DNA of 23,136 nt, taken from positions 1 to 23,136 of the forward strand of contig DHWT01000317.1 of the NCBI GenBank assembly GCA_002413325.1, read 5' to 3'. This stretch comes from Chitinophagaceae bacterium UBA5175. Its GTDB lineage: Bacteria > Bacteroidota > Bacteroidia > Chitinophagales > Chitinophagaceae. Shown piece by piece: positions 14,738 through 23,046 of this stretch (its first letter is position 1; each line of letters opens with the position of its first letter). A program made the position numbers and the translations under genes. The notes under the pieces were generated by a model, which searched no databases, was not told where the DNA came from, and saw only the letters and a list, made by a program, of their open reading frames with translations.

Positions 14738-16681
14738 CTAAACAATCTGTTTGTCTACAAAATACATGTCGATTTCACCTATGTTCTTTGCCATTACTTT
14801 TCCCCGGTAAATACACAGGTAATGATCTTTGACCAGATCATAGGCTGCGGCAGATATATTTACCAAACCGGGATGCCCGTTACTTTCCATTCTGCTGGCT
14901 ATATTGACCGTACTTCCCCAAATATCATAAGCATATTTTTTCTTTCCCACGACTCCGGCAACAACCGGTCCAACATGTATGCCAATTCTCAATTCCCATA
15001 TTGCCTGCCCCATTTCCTCTCGTTTCTGATTCATCTCATTCATCCAGTCCCGGATCTCAAGGCCTGCTTTTATGATTTTGAGCGGATGTCCGTCATCTTC
15101 CGTGGGAATACCTCCCGCGCACATATAAGAATCCCCGATAGTTTTTATTTTTTCCAGATTATATTTTTCAATGATGTCATCAAAAGCTTTGAAACAGGCA
15201 TTCAGTTCGGATACCACTTGCTGTGGTGAAAGGGAGTCTGCAATCAAAGTAAATCCCTTAAAATCGGTAAAAAGCACCGAAACTTTTTCAAAATACCTGG
15301 GCGTCGCCTGGCCATTCTGCTGCAGTTCTGCCGCCACTTCCGATGGCAGGATATTCAACAAAAGCCCCTCAATTTCCGCTTTCTGCCTGTCCAGAATAAT
15401 ATTTGTCTTCACCTTACTGCGGTAATTCCGGTAAATGCCAAAGGCTATGATGAATATAAGAACCAGAGCCGCTGTTATAAAGTATTTTTGGGTTTTCTGG
15501 CTCCTCAGTTCAAGTTCCTGAAGCTTTTTGTCCTTGGTCAACAGGTTGATTTCGTTTTGCCTCGTTTGTATTTCAAAATTTCTTTGCAGGGAAGTGAGTT
15601 TATCTGCCAGGGTTTGATTATTCAGAGTATCAGAAATACTACTAAAGAGTTTCTGATATTTGTAGGCGTTGCCAAAGTCACCCATTTTGGAATAAGTGGC
15701 AGCGAGGCCCGCATAGGCTGAATCCAGTTCTTTATAGGCCGGTATGATGCTGGCAATTGAATCGGCCTCCTGGTAGGAACTCAGTGCAGATTCAAAATCT
15801 CCCGTTTTTATATAAACATTCCCCAGTGCCACCAGGGATTGGGTCATGGCCAGTTTGGAATCCAATTTCCTGGCCATTTGATAGGACTGCTCATTATATT
15901 GGATCGCATTTTTAAAATCTCCCTTTTTTGCATATACAAGCCCAATACCGCGCAAAGGAACAGGAAGGTTGATTGTATTTGAGTAGGCTACGACGGACTT
16001 ATAATAATAGAGCAGGGCCGAATCTTCTTTGTTTAACCCGCTGTAAATTTCCCCGAGATTCACGCTTACGGCTCCAATAATATTTTTATCACCAATGTCT
16101 TCGCTGATATGTAATGCTTTTAAAAAAAAATCGAGTGCTTTACCGGTGGTCGCTCGCTTGTTATGGTACACATTGGCAATATTCGAATACGCGGTCGCTA
16201 TACCGGCTTTATCCCCGATCTTTTCTGCTATATCCAGCGATTTAAAGTAACTGTCCAAAGCCTTATCATCCGTACCATTCATATAATATACGGTACCAAA
16301 ATTATTGAGTATGATACACTTGTTTATCAGGTCCCCCAATGAATCAAAAATTTGCAGGGCCTGGCCGTAATATTCGAGAGTGGCAGGTGTGTTCCCAAGG
16401 AAATAATATGCAGAGCCGATAAATTTCAGTGCAAGTGCCCTGCCCGGATGGTAATTGATTTTCTGCGCGAGGTTTAAAGCCTGTACGCCATAACTTTTAG
16501 CGTCTTCGGGTGATGAATCGAGGTAAAAGCTGCTCAGTTCAAGAAGGGCTTTGACACGGATCGTGTCATTCTTAGCGGCCAGCAATACCATTTTTAAACT
16601 ATCGGCCGTCCGATCCTGTGAAAATCCTGCGAAAGAAATAAATATTAATAAAAGAAAAAATAAATGCTTCGTCAATTTCAT
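14738..16681 (-). CDS. TPR-repeat transmembrane class III adenylate cyclase
   Basis: A 647-residue protein with signal peptide (ends GFSQ, about residue 21), a periplasmic stack of TPR repeats (about residues 30-350, seen as repeated A..LG..Y...G....A..YY..), a coiled segment, one transmembrane helix (about 397-417, ITAALVLIFIIAFGIYR) and a cytoplasmic class III cyclase domain. Catalytic positions are present: metal Asp473 (LFTDFKGFT) and Asp517 (TIGDSYM); adenine-specifying Lys513 and Asp586 (YDIWGSTVN); transition-state Asn593 and Arg597 (VNIASRM). The Lys/Asp pair argues for ATP over GTP. The TPR part likely senses a periplasmic protein and controls cAMP output. The HD protein follows in the same operon. 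Confidence 0.92.
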   Translation of the reverse strand: MKLTKHLFFLLLIFISFAGFSQDRTADSLKMVLLAAKNDTIRVKALLELSSFYLDSSPEDAKSYGVQALNLAQKINYHPGRALALKFIGSAYYFLGNTPATLEYYGQALQIFDSLGDLINKCIILNNFGTVYYMNGTDDKALDSYFKSLDIAEKIGDKAGIATAYSNIANVYHNKRATTGKALDFFLKALHISEDIGDKNIIGAVSVNLGEIYSGLNKEDSALLYYYKSVVAYSNTINLPVPLRGIGLVYAKKGDFKNAIQYNEQSYQMARKLDSKLAMTQSLVALGNVYIKTGDFESALSSYQEADSIASIIPAYKELDSAYAGLAATYSKMGDFGNAYKYQKLFSSISDTLNNQTLADKLTSLQRNFEIQTRQNEINLLTKDKKLQELELRSQKTQKYFITAALVLIFIIAFGIYRNYRSKVKTNIILDRQKAEIEGLLLNILPSEVAAELQQNGQATPRYFEKVSVLFTDFKGFTLIADSLSPQQVVSELNACFKAFDDIIEKYNLEKIKTIGDSYMCAGGIPTEDDGHPLKIIKAGLEIRDWMNEMNQKREEMGQAIWELRIGIHVGPVVAGVVGKKKYAYDIWGSTVNIASRMESNGHPGLVNISAAAYDLVKDHYLCIYRGKVMAKNIGEIDMYFVDKQIV

Positions 16682-16743
16682 ATATCCTGCCTGCAGTTCA
16701 ATATTACTTATAAATCAGATCCTGACACTCAAAAAAATTAAAG

Positions 16744-16785
16744 AAACAATATAAGGGGGTTTTACCATACCCGCTTATATTGTTT
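16744..16785 (-). terminator. Strong intrinsic terminator after the giant surface-protein gene
   Basis: AAACAATATAAG (16744-16755) and CTTATATTGTTT (16774-16785) pair perfectly over 12 bp; after one mismatch, GGGT/ACCC (16757-16760 with 16769-16772) adds four more pairs around an 8-nt loop. On the minus strand the hairpin is followed by a T-rich tail including a run of seven T. It lies between the end of the giant gene (16801) and the cyclase start (16681), so it should separate their transcripts. Confidence 0.85.
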
Positions 16786-16800
16786 TGAATACCATTTTTA

Positions 16801-19800
16801 TTACATTTTCAGCACCCGGAATACTTTGAATTCGTTGTCCACCAATACACGGATAAAATACATACCACGGCTCAACCTGCTCATATCAACCTGCAGGCTA
16901 TGATCAGAAATTTTCTTCCCATTTACAGGATACACTTTACCATATGCGTCAACAATCTGAATATTCTTAGCAGACAGGAAACCATCTTTTATGTAGATGG
17001 TAACCAGATCCTGCGCAGGGTTTGGATATACGGTAGAGGCCGGATCTATAGTTTCTGCAGGAGCCTCAGCGCTCATCCCATATTGAACACCCGTCTGGAG
17101 TGTTCCGGTTCCGGAACTGCACTTGGATGAAGTGGAACTGGCAACTGCCGCAACAGAAGAATTATGGTTCCCATTGTAGGTTGTCAGGGTCCAGGTCATC
17201 TTCGATCCGTCAAAATAGATTTTAAACTGCCCGTTTCCTGGCGGGAAGACCGTTGGCTGCTGACCGCTGTATTTCCCTGAGGTGGAGATTACATTATTGA
17301 TGCCAATTGGAACATATACCAAAGTTGCATTGGGGTTATTATAAGAGAAATGCGCCGCATATGGTAAGCCCGAGGGATCATTGGTCAGCGGTTCCACACA
17401 ATCCAGTTTAGGCACCACATTCTTGCCAGTTTTATCATTCACATACATAGTACCTGGTAAATAGGTAACTGCGTAATTATTCTGGTAAGTCAGTTGTAAT
17501 CCATAAGGCGTAACGGTATATGTACCCGGCAGGGAACTCACAAAAACCGGGTTCACAGTATATAACGGTCCGCCTGTTATCGTATTACTTTCCCCGTTTT
17601 TAAATCCGGTAATCGTTGAAGTAAAGACGGGCAGATTATCCCCGGTGCTGATACCTGCGTCATTTGCCTGAACGATGAGTGCAGCCGGGCTGATGTTCAG
17701 AATACCTGCTACATTTATCAGGGTATAATTAAGCGCCGATCCACCGGATAATGTGATCGGATACTGGCCTGCCGGCGATGTCGCGCCGGCAATTGTACCT
17801 GCAACGGGTGGAGTAATTTTTGAAGGATCATCCCCGTTCAGGAATCCGTTATAAGATATCGTGAAAGCAGGATTCGGATCGCCGTAAACCCGGATCTGGT
17901 TATCCGCCGTGGCAGTCAGATTTGCTTTTGTAATGGTCAGGATGGCATTGCTGTCCTGTATAAAATAATTGGCTGCTATACCTCCGGTAAGGGTAATCGG
18001 GTACTGGCCAACCGGTGAAATGGCTGTAGCTGTTGTGCCTGCCACCGGCGCTGTTATAGCGGAAACACTATCCCCATTTATAAATCCGGTATAGTTGATT
18101 ACAAATACAGGATTATCCGCTCCGTATGTCTTTGATGTATCCTGTGCAGAGGCTTTCAACAAAGCCTTTCCGACAACCAGGTTCCCATTCTGATAATGCA
18201 ACACATAATTCGGTGGTGCCGTCAGGGATACTCCGCCGGGCACAACCTTATAAGAACCAGCACCCGGATTACCGCTTACCGGGTTGCCGAGTGTGTCGGT
18301 CAGTGTATGAGCAGGAAATGAAGACATCACATTGCCAACAGAATCCAGATATTGCAAACCAATCACTGAATCCATAAATACAGGAGGGACCCCGTACACG
18401 GTGCTGGTATCCTGCGTCTTAACAGTAAGTGGCGCAGGTCTGATAGTGAGGTGACCCAGACCATAGGTAATATCAAAATTATCAGAAAGCATTGCACCGG
18501 GCACAATAGTATTTATTCCTGCTGTGAGTCCGGTTACCAGGTTGATGGATTTCAATGTCGGGAGTGAGTCCGATATCAAATCCGCTGAATCTACAATTAC
18601 CGCCAGTTTACTGTTGCTGGTATCAGTAATGTTAGTACCACGCAGGATTGCCTGGCCACGCAGGATTGCCTGTCCACGCAGGATCGCCTGTCCCCGAAGA
18701 ATGGCCTGACCACTTAATACTCCGCGGTTATTTACAAGATCAGCGCTGGCAGAGTCCGCTTCATAATTTAAAATGGTTTGTGCAGGAACATCAATCGTCC
18801 AGACCGTATCAATTACCGGAATATTCCTTAGGATTGCCTGTCCCCTGAGTATGGCCTGGCCACGCAGGATCGCCTGTCCGCGAAGAATCGCCTGTCCTCT
18901 GAGTATGGCCTGGCCGCTGGCCATAACGCTGAGCTGATTCAGGTCAGAGTCTGTCAGAACCTGACCTCCGCGGAGTATGGCCTGACCACTTAACAAGGCA
19001 AAAGCGCTGTCGATGAGATAAGATTGATGGATGGTTTGGATCGTATCCAGGAAAGCGGCCTTATTCACGGCAGCAATATTGGAATCGGGATACACATAGT
19101 TAAACGTGAAATTGCCCACCCTGTCCCCGTATTGAAGTGTCGTATCATTCGGCGTTATCAGCAGCGGCATTTTATTAACAGAGAGTAATCCTTCATTCAG
19201 GATATAATTATAGGTTTCAGTCAGCCCGGCGTCTGTCGGATCAGATGGGTCCAGAGGCCTGTGAAGTGCAGGTCGTATATAATAAATGCCCACATTGGCC
19301 ATATCGTTTGCCGGAGTTGAATAATCCAGGCTATCCAGCCGCAATTGGGCCAGTGTCAGGTTTGTATTTTGGATCGGCACACTATCTATCAGTACCGTGA
19401 TTGTAAACCGGGGCAACTGCTCACCGTATCGTTTTCCCTTATTATCAGCCCTTACGATAATCGTCTTTTTAACGGGTGAGAAAAAAAACAATGTGTCAGA
19501 ATAGCCGCCATCCTGACCGCTTGGAGAAATCGAATTGGTGAATACCTGTATGGCCGGATTACCTGTAAAGGCTGGTATGGTTGCGGTTACCTGGGTAGAA
19601 CTGATAACGGTCGTAGGAAGCGGTTCACCCCGGAAAGTAACTACAGAATTTGAGGTCAGGTAATTCCCCTGCACCGTAACGTTTACGGGTTGTGTTCCCG
19701 GTTTGATACTGGTATCCCGCAATATAAGTTTCGTAATGACCGGTTTTGGCGCGGCAAATGTTTTCATTGCAGAATCTGCCTGTATCAGCCCGTAACCAGT

Positions 19801-22737
19801 AGCAACATTATAACCCGGGGTTCCGTTTTGAAAAGCCGAGCCTTGCAACAGGGATCTCATTTGCGCAGGGCTTAGTTTCACACTATCATATTTTTGTTTG
19901 CCTTCCAATAACAAAGCCGCCACAGCGGCGGCCTGCGGTGCTGCACAGGAGGTCCCGAAGAAGCTGGGAAAGGGAGATCCGCTGATATTGATTGATCCAA
20001 AATTTACAGTTGTGCTGACCCCGTCGGGTGCCACGAAATCCGGTTTGTTCCGTACAATACCATTGACAGGCGTTCCGCCGTTCGAAGAAAAATATTCCAG
20101 CTGAAACGGGTTTACCCCGTATGCAGGGGTTTTAGTATAACGAACAGCCCCAACCGCCATCGCGCCATCTGCATTGGCATGGCCTACAATCGTAGAGTTT
20201 CCGGTATTGTAATTGTTGATCGTCAGGTTACCCCTGAAAACAATATACTTGAAATTCACATTGCCTGTGCCAGCCGCACGTACAATCATAATATTCGTCC
20301 TGGTGTTGGCAGTTACTGTAAAAGGCATGACTTCCAGTGGATCCCCGCCGATATTATTCCGGTTGAAACCAAAAAGCGTATGACCGGTAGTGTCTGTTAA
20401 ATAAATATCAAGATCGTTTAAGGTTCCAGTGGTAGTCTGGCCAAGTGAATAGATGGAATCCTGCCACTGAAGGACGATGGTGTAGGTTCCCGGAGTCAGT
20501 GAAATACTTTGATAAATGCTTCCTCCAAAATTATGCGCCGTACCGGATATCCCGGCAGGTGCCGGAGTCGGGTTATAGGAACTCCCGTAAGAAGAAGTGC
20601 CGTTATTACCGGCAGCAGTAAAATAGGATACGCCCTGGCTTGCCACATAGTTCACCGCCTGGGATACCACGCCGTCCTGGAAAAATGGTTCGGTAATATA
20701 GGTTACATCATCTACGATCACGTTACAGGAATCCTTCTGCAGCTGCAGTATTCCCTGGGCGAAATCACCCGGACTGATGAAACCTGTCCTGAAAGCCAAT
20801 TGCGCTTTGGGAGCTATTCCATGGACCACCTGCAGCATAGCACGCCCTTCATCAGAGGCTTTTCCGTAAGGATAATCCTGCAGCACATGGACCGGAATAT
20901 AATTACTATCCGGGTTGTTGGCGGCGCCCGGAAGGATTCCGTTTGATATATCCGCTTGTGCAGCCGTTCCGGTCAATTTGTTGTAACTGTCAGAAATGAC
21001 GCCCACTTTGATACCCCTGCCTGCAATATTATAACCCTGTCTCACATAGTTGGTATGCATGACCGTATCGCCCTGTATCGGAAGTATACTGCCGTTCCCG
21101 AGGGGGGGGAAAAGGGGCCTGCAATAATCAATCAGGTTAGGCAGACTATCCAGTTTTTTCAGGTTTGTAATGGGGTAGCTGCCGGTTATGATCAGTGAGT
21201 TGGGGCCGTTATCCACCAGGTTCGAAATTCCGTAATCCGGTGTCTGCAATAACGCCAGCAGATTCTGGTATTGACCCTGCCTGGCAATGACTTCAATCTG
21301 TACAGTGCCCTGGTTAATGATAAAAATAGTTTTTGCCGAATCGGTGACGATACCATAATTCTCATAAAGTGAACTTAATTCAGAACCGATCAGTTCGGAA
21401 GATTTGCCGCTGGCCGGGGGCGGATAGTATGGTAAGATGCAGGGAATAAAGCTGACCAGGGCTGTATCAGATGCTGTGCATCCCCCGTTGGGATCAGTAA
21501 CGGTCAGCACATAAGTACCACCAGTAGAGACTATGGGTGTCAGCGTGGTGCCGCCTGATACGATGGTGCCTCCGTTTAGCGCAGACCAGCTGAACTGCAC
21601 ACCGGTAGAGGTGGACGAACCACTCAACTGCACAGTCGGAATCGTACAACTCAACTGCTGGTCGGGGCCCGCATTGACATTGGGTGTGCTGCACAGGGGA
21701 TAAGGCGCATACCTGATCGTAACATTCGACTGGATATTAATCTGGGTGGCACTATACAGGGCGCCCGTAATACTGCTGGATCCGGAGCCCGATCCAACAT
21801 TAATTCCGCCGTACGGAGCCCAGACAGTTCCTATCCATTTGGAAGTTGATTTTCCGGATGAACCATTGGCAAGATTCCAGGCATAGGGGCCATAAGGAGA
21901 GGTAGAACCGGTTCCATGAGTTTCCGAATATATACGGGAAGCGCCGCCTCCGTTGAGGGTGTCTACGTTGGATTTATTCAGATCCACATCTCCATATACG
22001 TAAATCTGAATATTCCCCGGAGCATTTCTGAAATCAAATGTAAAGGTATTGGTAGAGCCGGTATTCTTAATGGAATTGAAGACATATATCCCCGGGCCAG
22101 AAAAAGTCACCGTTTGATTCCCGGAAAGAGTCATGTTATTATAAGAACCCGGGGTGATCGTTTGCGTAGCCGTAATATTCATGGTGCCGGCGGGAGGAAA
22201 AACAGTTATCGCAGGCATAACCGGCAGGGCAGGCAGACTAGGTTTTCCGATAACATTGCCCTTTCCCGGAGCGGGTCCGGAATAGGTAGTGCCTAGCGGG
22301 TGTGTGACCATGCCACTTACCATTCCGCCACTCACCATGATATTGCCATTCACGTCAATATTTCCATTCAACAGCGCGCTGGATCCGACATTCAATATGG
22401 TTCCCTTCAACGCAGTAGTGTTGGCTGCCGAGATCCGGCCCCCAACCGTGTTTCCATTGGCAAGTACCGTGGTTCCCCCCGAGTAAATATTCCCGGTTAT
22501 CGTAGCATTACCAGTAGATTGAATTAAATGGTAACTGCCAATCGAACCACCGGTAATGCTGGAGGAGGTCCCGATATTCACCGCGCAGGCCGTGCAGGAA
22601 CCACTTCCGCCAAATAAGACAAAATCCGTTATTTTCAGTTGTTGGGCATTCGAACACAGAGGAAGAAAGCCGGTAATCAGAACAGGAAAACTCCGTAAAA
22701 AAATACGTGAGAAAAAGTACACAGGGTTCATAAGCAT
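16801..22737 (-). CDS. Giant type IX-secreted modular protein with S8-like domain, MBG domains and GQAILR repeats
   Basis: A 1978-residue secreted protein. Order of parts (approximate residues): signal peptide 1-32 (ends CSNAQ; an alternative ATG lies two codons in); glycine/threonine-rich beta-solenoid-like region 45-160; a DUF7305-like beta domain 190-345 (TVWAPYGGINVG); a PKD/Ig-like domain 350-440; a prodomain-like segment 450-550; an S8-fold region 565-950 with Asp583, Asn711 and Ser930 (GTSCAAP), but DEGRAM (629-634) where HGTH is usual; an IPT/TIG domain 996-1090; six MBG-type units 1090-1770, the second interrupted by GQAILR repeats; a conserved Bacteroidota domain 1770-1885 (starting DCVEPL); and a Por/T9SS sorting domain 1903-1978 (VYPNPAQD to VFRVLKM). 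It is probably a cell-surface adhesin-like protein; proteolytic activity is uncertain. Confidence 0.85.
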   Translation of the reverse strand: MLMNPVYFFSRIFLRSFPVLITGFLPLCSNAQQLKITDFVLFGGSGSCTACAVNIGTSSSITGGSIGSYHLIQSTGNATITGNIYSGGTTVLANGNTVGGRISAANTTALKGTILNVGSSALLNGNIDVNGNIMVSGGMVSGMVTHPLGTTYSGPAPGKGNVIGKPSLPALPVMPAITVFPPAGTMNITATQTITPGSYNNMTLSGNQTVTFSGPGIYVFNSIKNTGSTNTFTFDFRNAPGNIQIYVYGDVDLNKSNVDTLNGGGASRIYSETHGTGSTSPYGPYAWNLANGSSGKSTSKWIGTVWAPYGGINVGSGSGSSSITGALYSATQINIQSNVTIRYAPYPLCSTPNVNAGPDQQLSCTIPTVQLSGSSTSTGVQFSWSALNGGTIVSGGTTLTPIVSTGGTYVLTVTDPNGGCTASDTALVSFIPCILPYYPPPASGKSSELIGSELSSLYENYGIVTDSAKTIFIINQGTVQIEVIARQGQYQNLLALLQTPDYGISNLVDNGPNSLIITGSYPITNLKKLDSLPNLIDYCRPLFPPLGNGSILPIQGDTVMHTNYVRQGYNIAGRGIKVGVISDSYNKLTGTAAQADISNGILPGAANNPDSNYIPVHVLQDYPYGKASDEGRAMLQVVHGIAPKAQLAFRTGFISPGDFAQGILQLQKDSCNVIVDDVTYITEPFFQDGVVSQAVNYVASQGVSYFTAAGNNGTSSYGSSYNPTPAPAGISGTAHNFGGSIYQSISLTPGTYTIVLQWQDSIYSLGQTTTGTLNDLDIYLTDTTGHTLFGFNRNNIGGDPLEVMPFTVTANTRTNIMIVRAAGTGNVNFKYIVFRGNLTINNYNTGNSTIVGHANADGAMAVGAVRYTKTPAYGVNPFQLEYFSSNGGTPVNGIVRNKPDFVAPDGVSTTVNFGSINISGSPFPSFFGTSCAAPQAAAVAALLLEGKQKYDSVKLSPAQMRSLLQGSAFQNGTPGYNVATGYGLIQADSAMKTFAAPKPVITKLILRDTSIKPGTQPVNVTVQGNYLTSNSVVTFRGEPLPTTVISSTQVTATIPAFTGNPAIQVFTNSISPSGQDGGYSDTLFFFSPVKKTIIVRADNKGKRYGEQLPRFTITVLIDSVPIQNTNLTLAQLRLDSLDYSTPANDMANVGIYYIRPALHRPLDPSDPTDAGLTETYNYILNEGLLSVNKMPLLITPNDTTLQYGDRVGNFTFNYVYPDSNIAAVNKAAFLDTIQTIHQSYLIDSAFALLSGQAILRGGQVLTDSDLNQLSVMASGQAILRGQAILRGQAILRGQAILRGQAILRNIPVIDTVWTIDVPAQTILNYEADSASADLVNNRGVLSGQAILRGQAILRGQAILRGQAILRGTNITDTSNSKLAVIVDSADLISDSLPTLKSINLVTGLTAGINTIVPGAMLSDNFDITYGLGHLTIRPAPLTVKTQDTSTVYGVPPVFMDSVIGLQYLDSVGNVMSSFPAHTLTDTLGNPVSGNPGAGSYKVVPGGVSLTAPPNYVLHYQNGNLVVGKALLKASAQDTSKTYGADNPVFVINYTGFINGDSVSAITAPVAGTTATAISPVGQYPITLTGGIAANYFIQDSNAILTITKANLTATADNQIRVYGDPNPAFTISYNGFLNGDDPSKITPPVAGTIAGATSPAGQYPITLSGGSALNYTLINVAGILNISPAALIVQANDAGISTGDNLPVFTSTITGFKNGESNTITGGPLYTVNPVFVSSLPGTYTVTPYGLQLTYQNNYAVTYLPGTMYVNDKTGKNVVPKLDCVEPLTNDPSGLPYAAHFSYNNPNATLVYVPIGINNVISTSGKYSGQQPTVFPPGNGQFKIYFDGSKMTWTLTTYNGNHNSSVAAVASSTSSKCSSGTGTLQTGVQYGMSAEAPAETIDPASTVYPNPAQDLVTIYIKDGFLSAKNIQIVDAYGKVYPVNGKKISDHSLQVDMSRLSRGMYFIRVLVDNEFKVFRVLKM
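18640..18711 (-). repeat. GQAILR repeat block, four copies (18-bp units)
   Basis: Four tandem 18-bp units encode GQAILR four times at residues 1343-1366 of the giant protein, preceded by VLS. The units differ from one another only at synonymous positions, for example Arg as CGT or CGG and Leu as CTG or CTT. Confidence 0.95.
18826..18915 (-). repeat. GQAILR repeat block, five copies
   Basis: Five tandem 18-bp units encode GQAILR at residues 1275-1304, preceded by MAS. Arg codons are AGG, AGG, CGT, CGC and AGA across the units, and Ile codons vary among ATC, ATA and ATT, while the peptide is unchanged. Confidence 0.95.
18970..18987 (-). repeat. Single GQAILR unit
   Basis: One isolated 18-bp unit encodes GQAILR at residues 1251-1256, in the context LLSGQAILRGGQVL. 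The preceding Ser-Gly matches the entry into the two longer blocks, so each block starts the same way. Confidence 0.9.
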
Positions 22738-22911
22738 CTGGGGTTAGGGTCAATATTCGAAAACATCATTCTATGAAAATAAAATGATACAAAATATAGC
22801 AGCCTGAATCTTAACGGGAATCATCGTTAATGCAATATGATTAATTGCATCTGCGTCATTTAGAGGATATTAAGAAGAAAATAAATGAGTGAACAGGTAT
22901 ACGAATCAGTA

Positions 22912-22979
22912 GGTCACCTTTCCGGAAAAGTTTATAAATCGGTTGGACTTAGCTGAACTTCAATATTTTCCAGGTGACC
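22912..22979. repeat. Long bulged inverted repeat upstream of the giant gene
   Basis: GGTCACCT (22912-22919) plus GGAAAA (22924-22929) pair with TTTTCC (22966-22971) plus AGGTGACC (22972-22979). This makes 14 pairs with a 4-nt bulge on one side and a 36-nt loop. It is not followed by a clear T-run in either direction. Confidence 0.6.
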
Positions 22980-22983
22980 CTTA

Positions 22984-22999
22984 TTAGTTTTAAAACTAA
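22984..22999. repeat. 16-bp perfect palindrome
   Basis: TTAGTTTTAAAACTAA is its own reverse complement, with no spacer. It sits about 250 bp upstream of the giant gene start and only 4 bp beyond the long inverted repeat. It may be a dimer-binding operator; AT-rich composition raises the chance-occurrence rate. Confidence 0.5.
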
Positions 23000-23012
23000 G
23001 GATTAATAACTT

Positions 23013-23046
23013 ATGAATCAAATTTCATGTTTGAATTCATTTTTTT
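23013..23046. terminator. Possible AT-rich hairpin with T-run at the right edge
   Basis: ATGAATCAAA (23013-23022) and TTTGAATTCAT (23030-23040) pair with a one-base bulge around a 7-nt loop, followed on the plus strand by six T (23041-23046). On the minus strand the same hairpin starts 8 bp after the stop of the possible off-window gene. No GC pairs strengthen the stem beyond two, so terminator activity is doubtful. Confidence 0.3.

Noticed and set aside
14735..15229. 164-codon plus-strand open frame opposite the cyclase catalytic domain
   Set aside because: It overlaps the best-conserved part of the cyclase in antisense and shows no family features.
18640..18987. The spaced 18-bp repeats as a CRISPR array or DNA-level regulatory repeats
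   Set aside because: Units are directly tandem, in frame, vary at third codon positions and lie inside a long coding sequence. The plus-strand frame reading CPRRIA repeats is only their antisense shadow.
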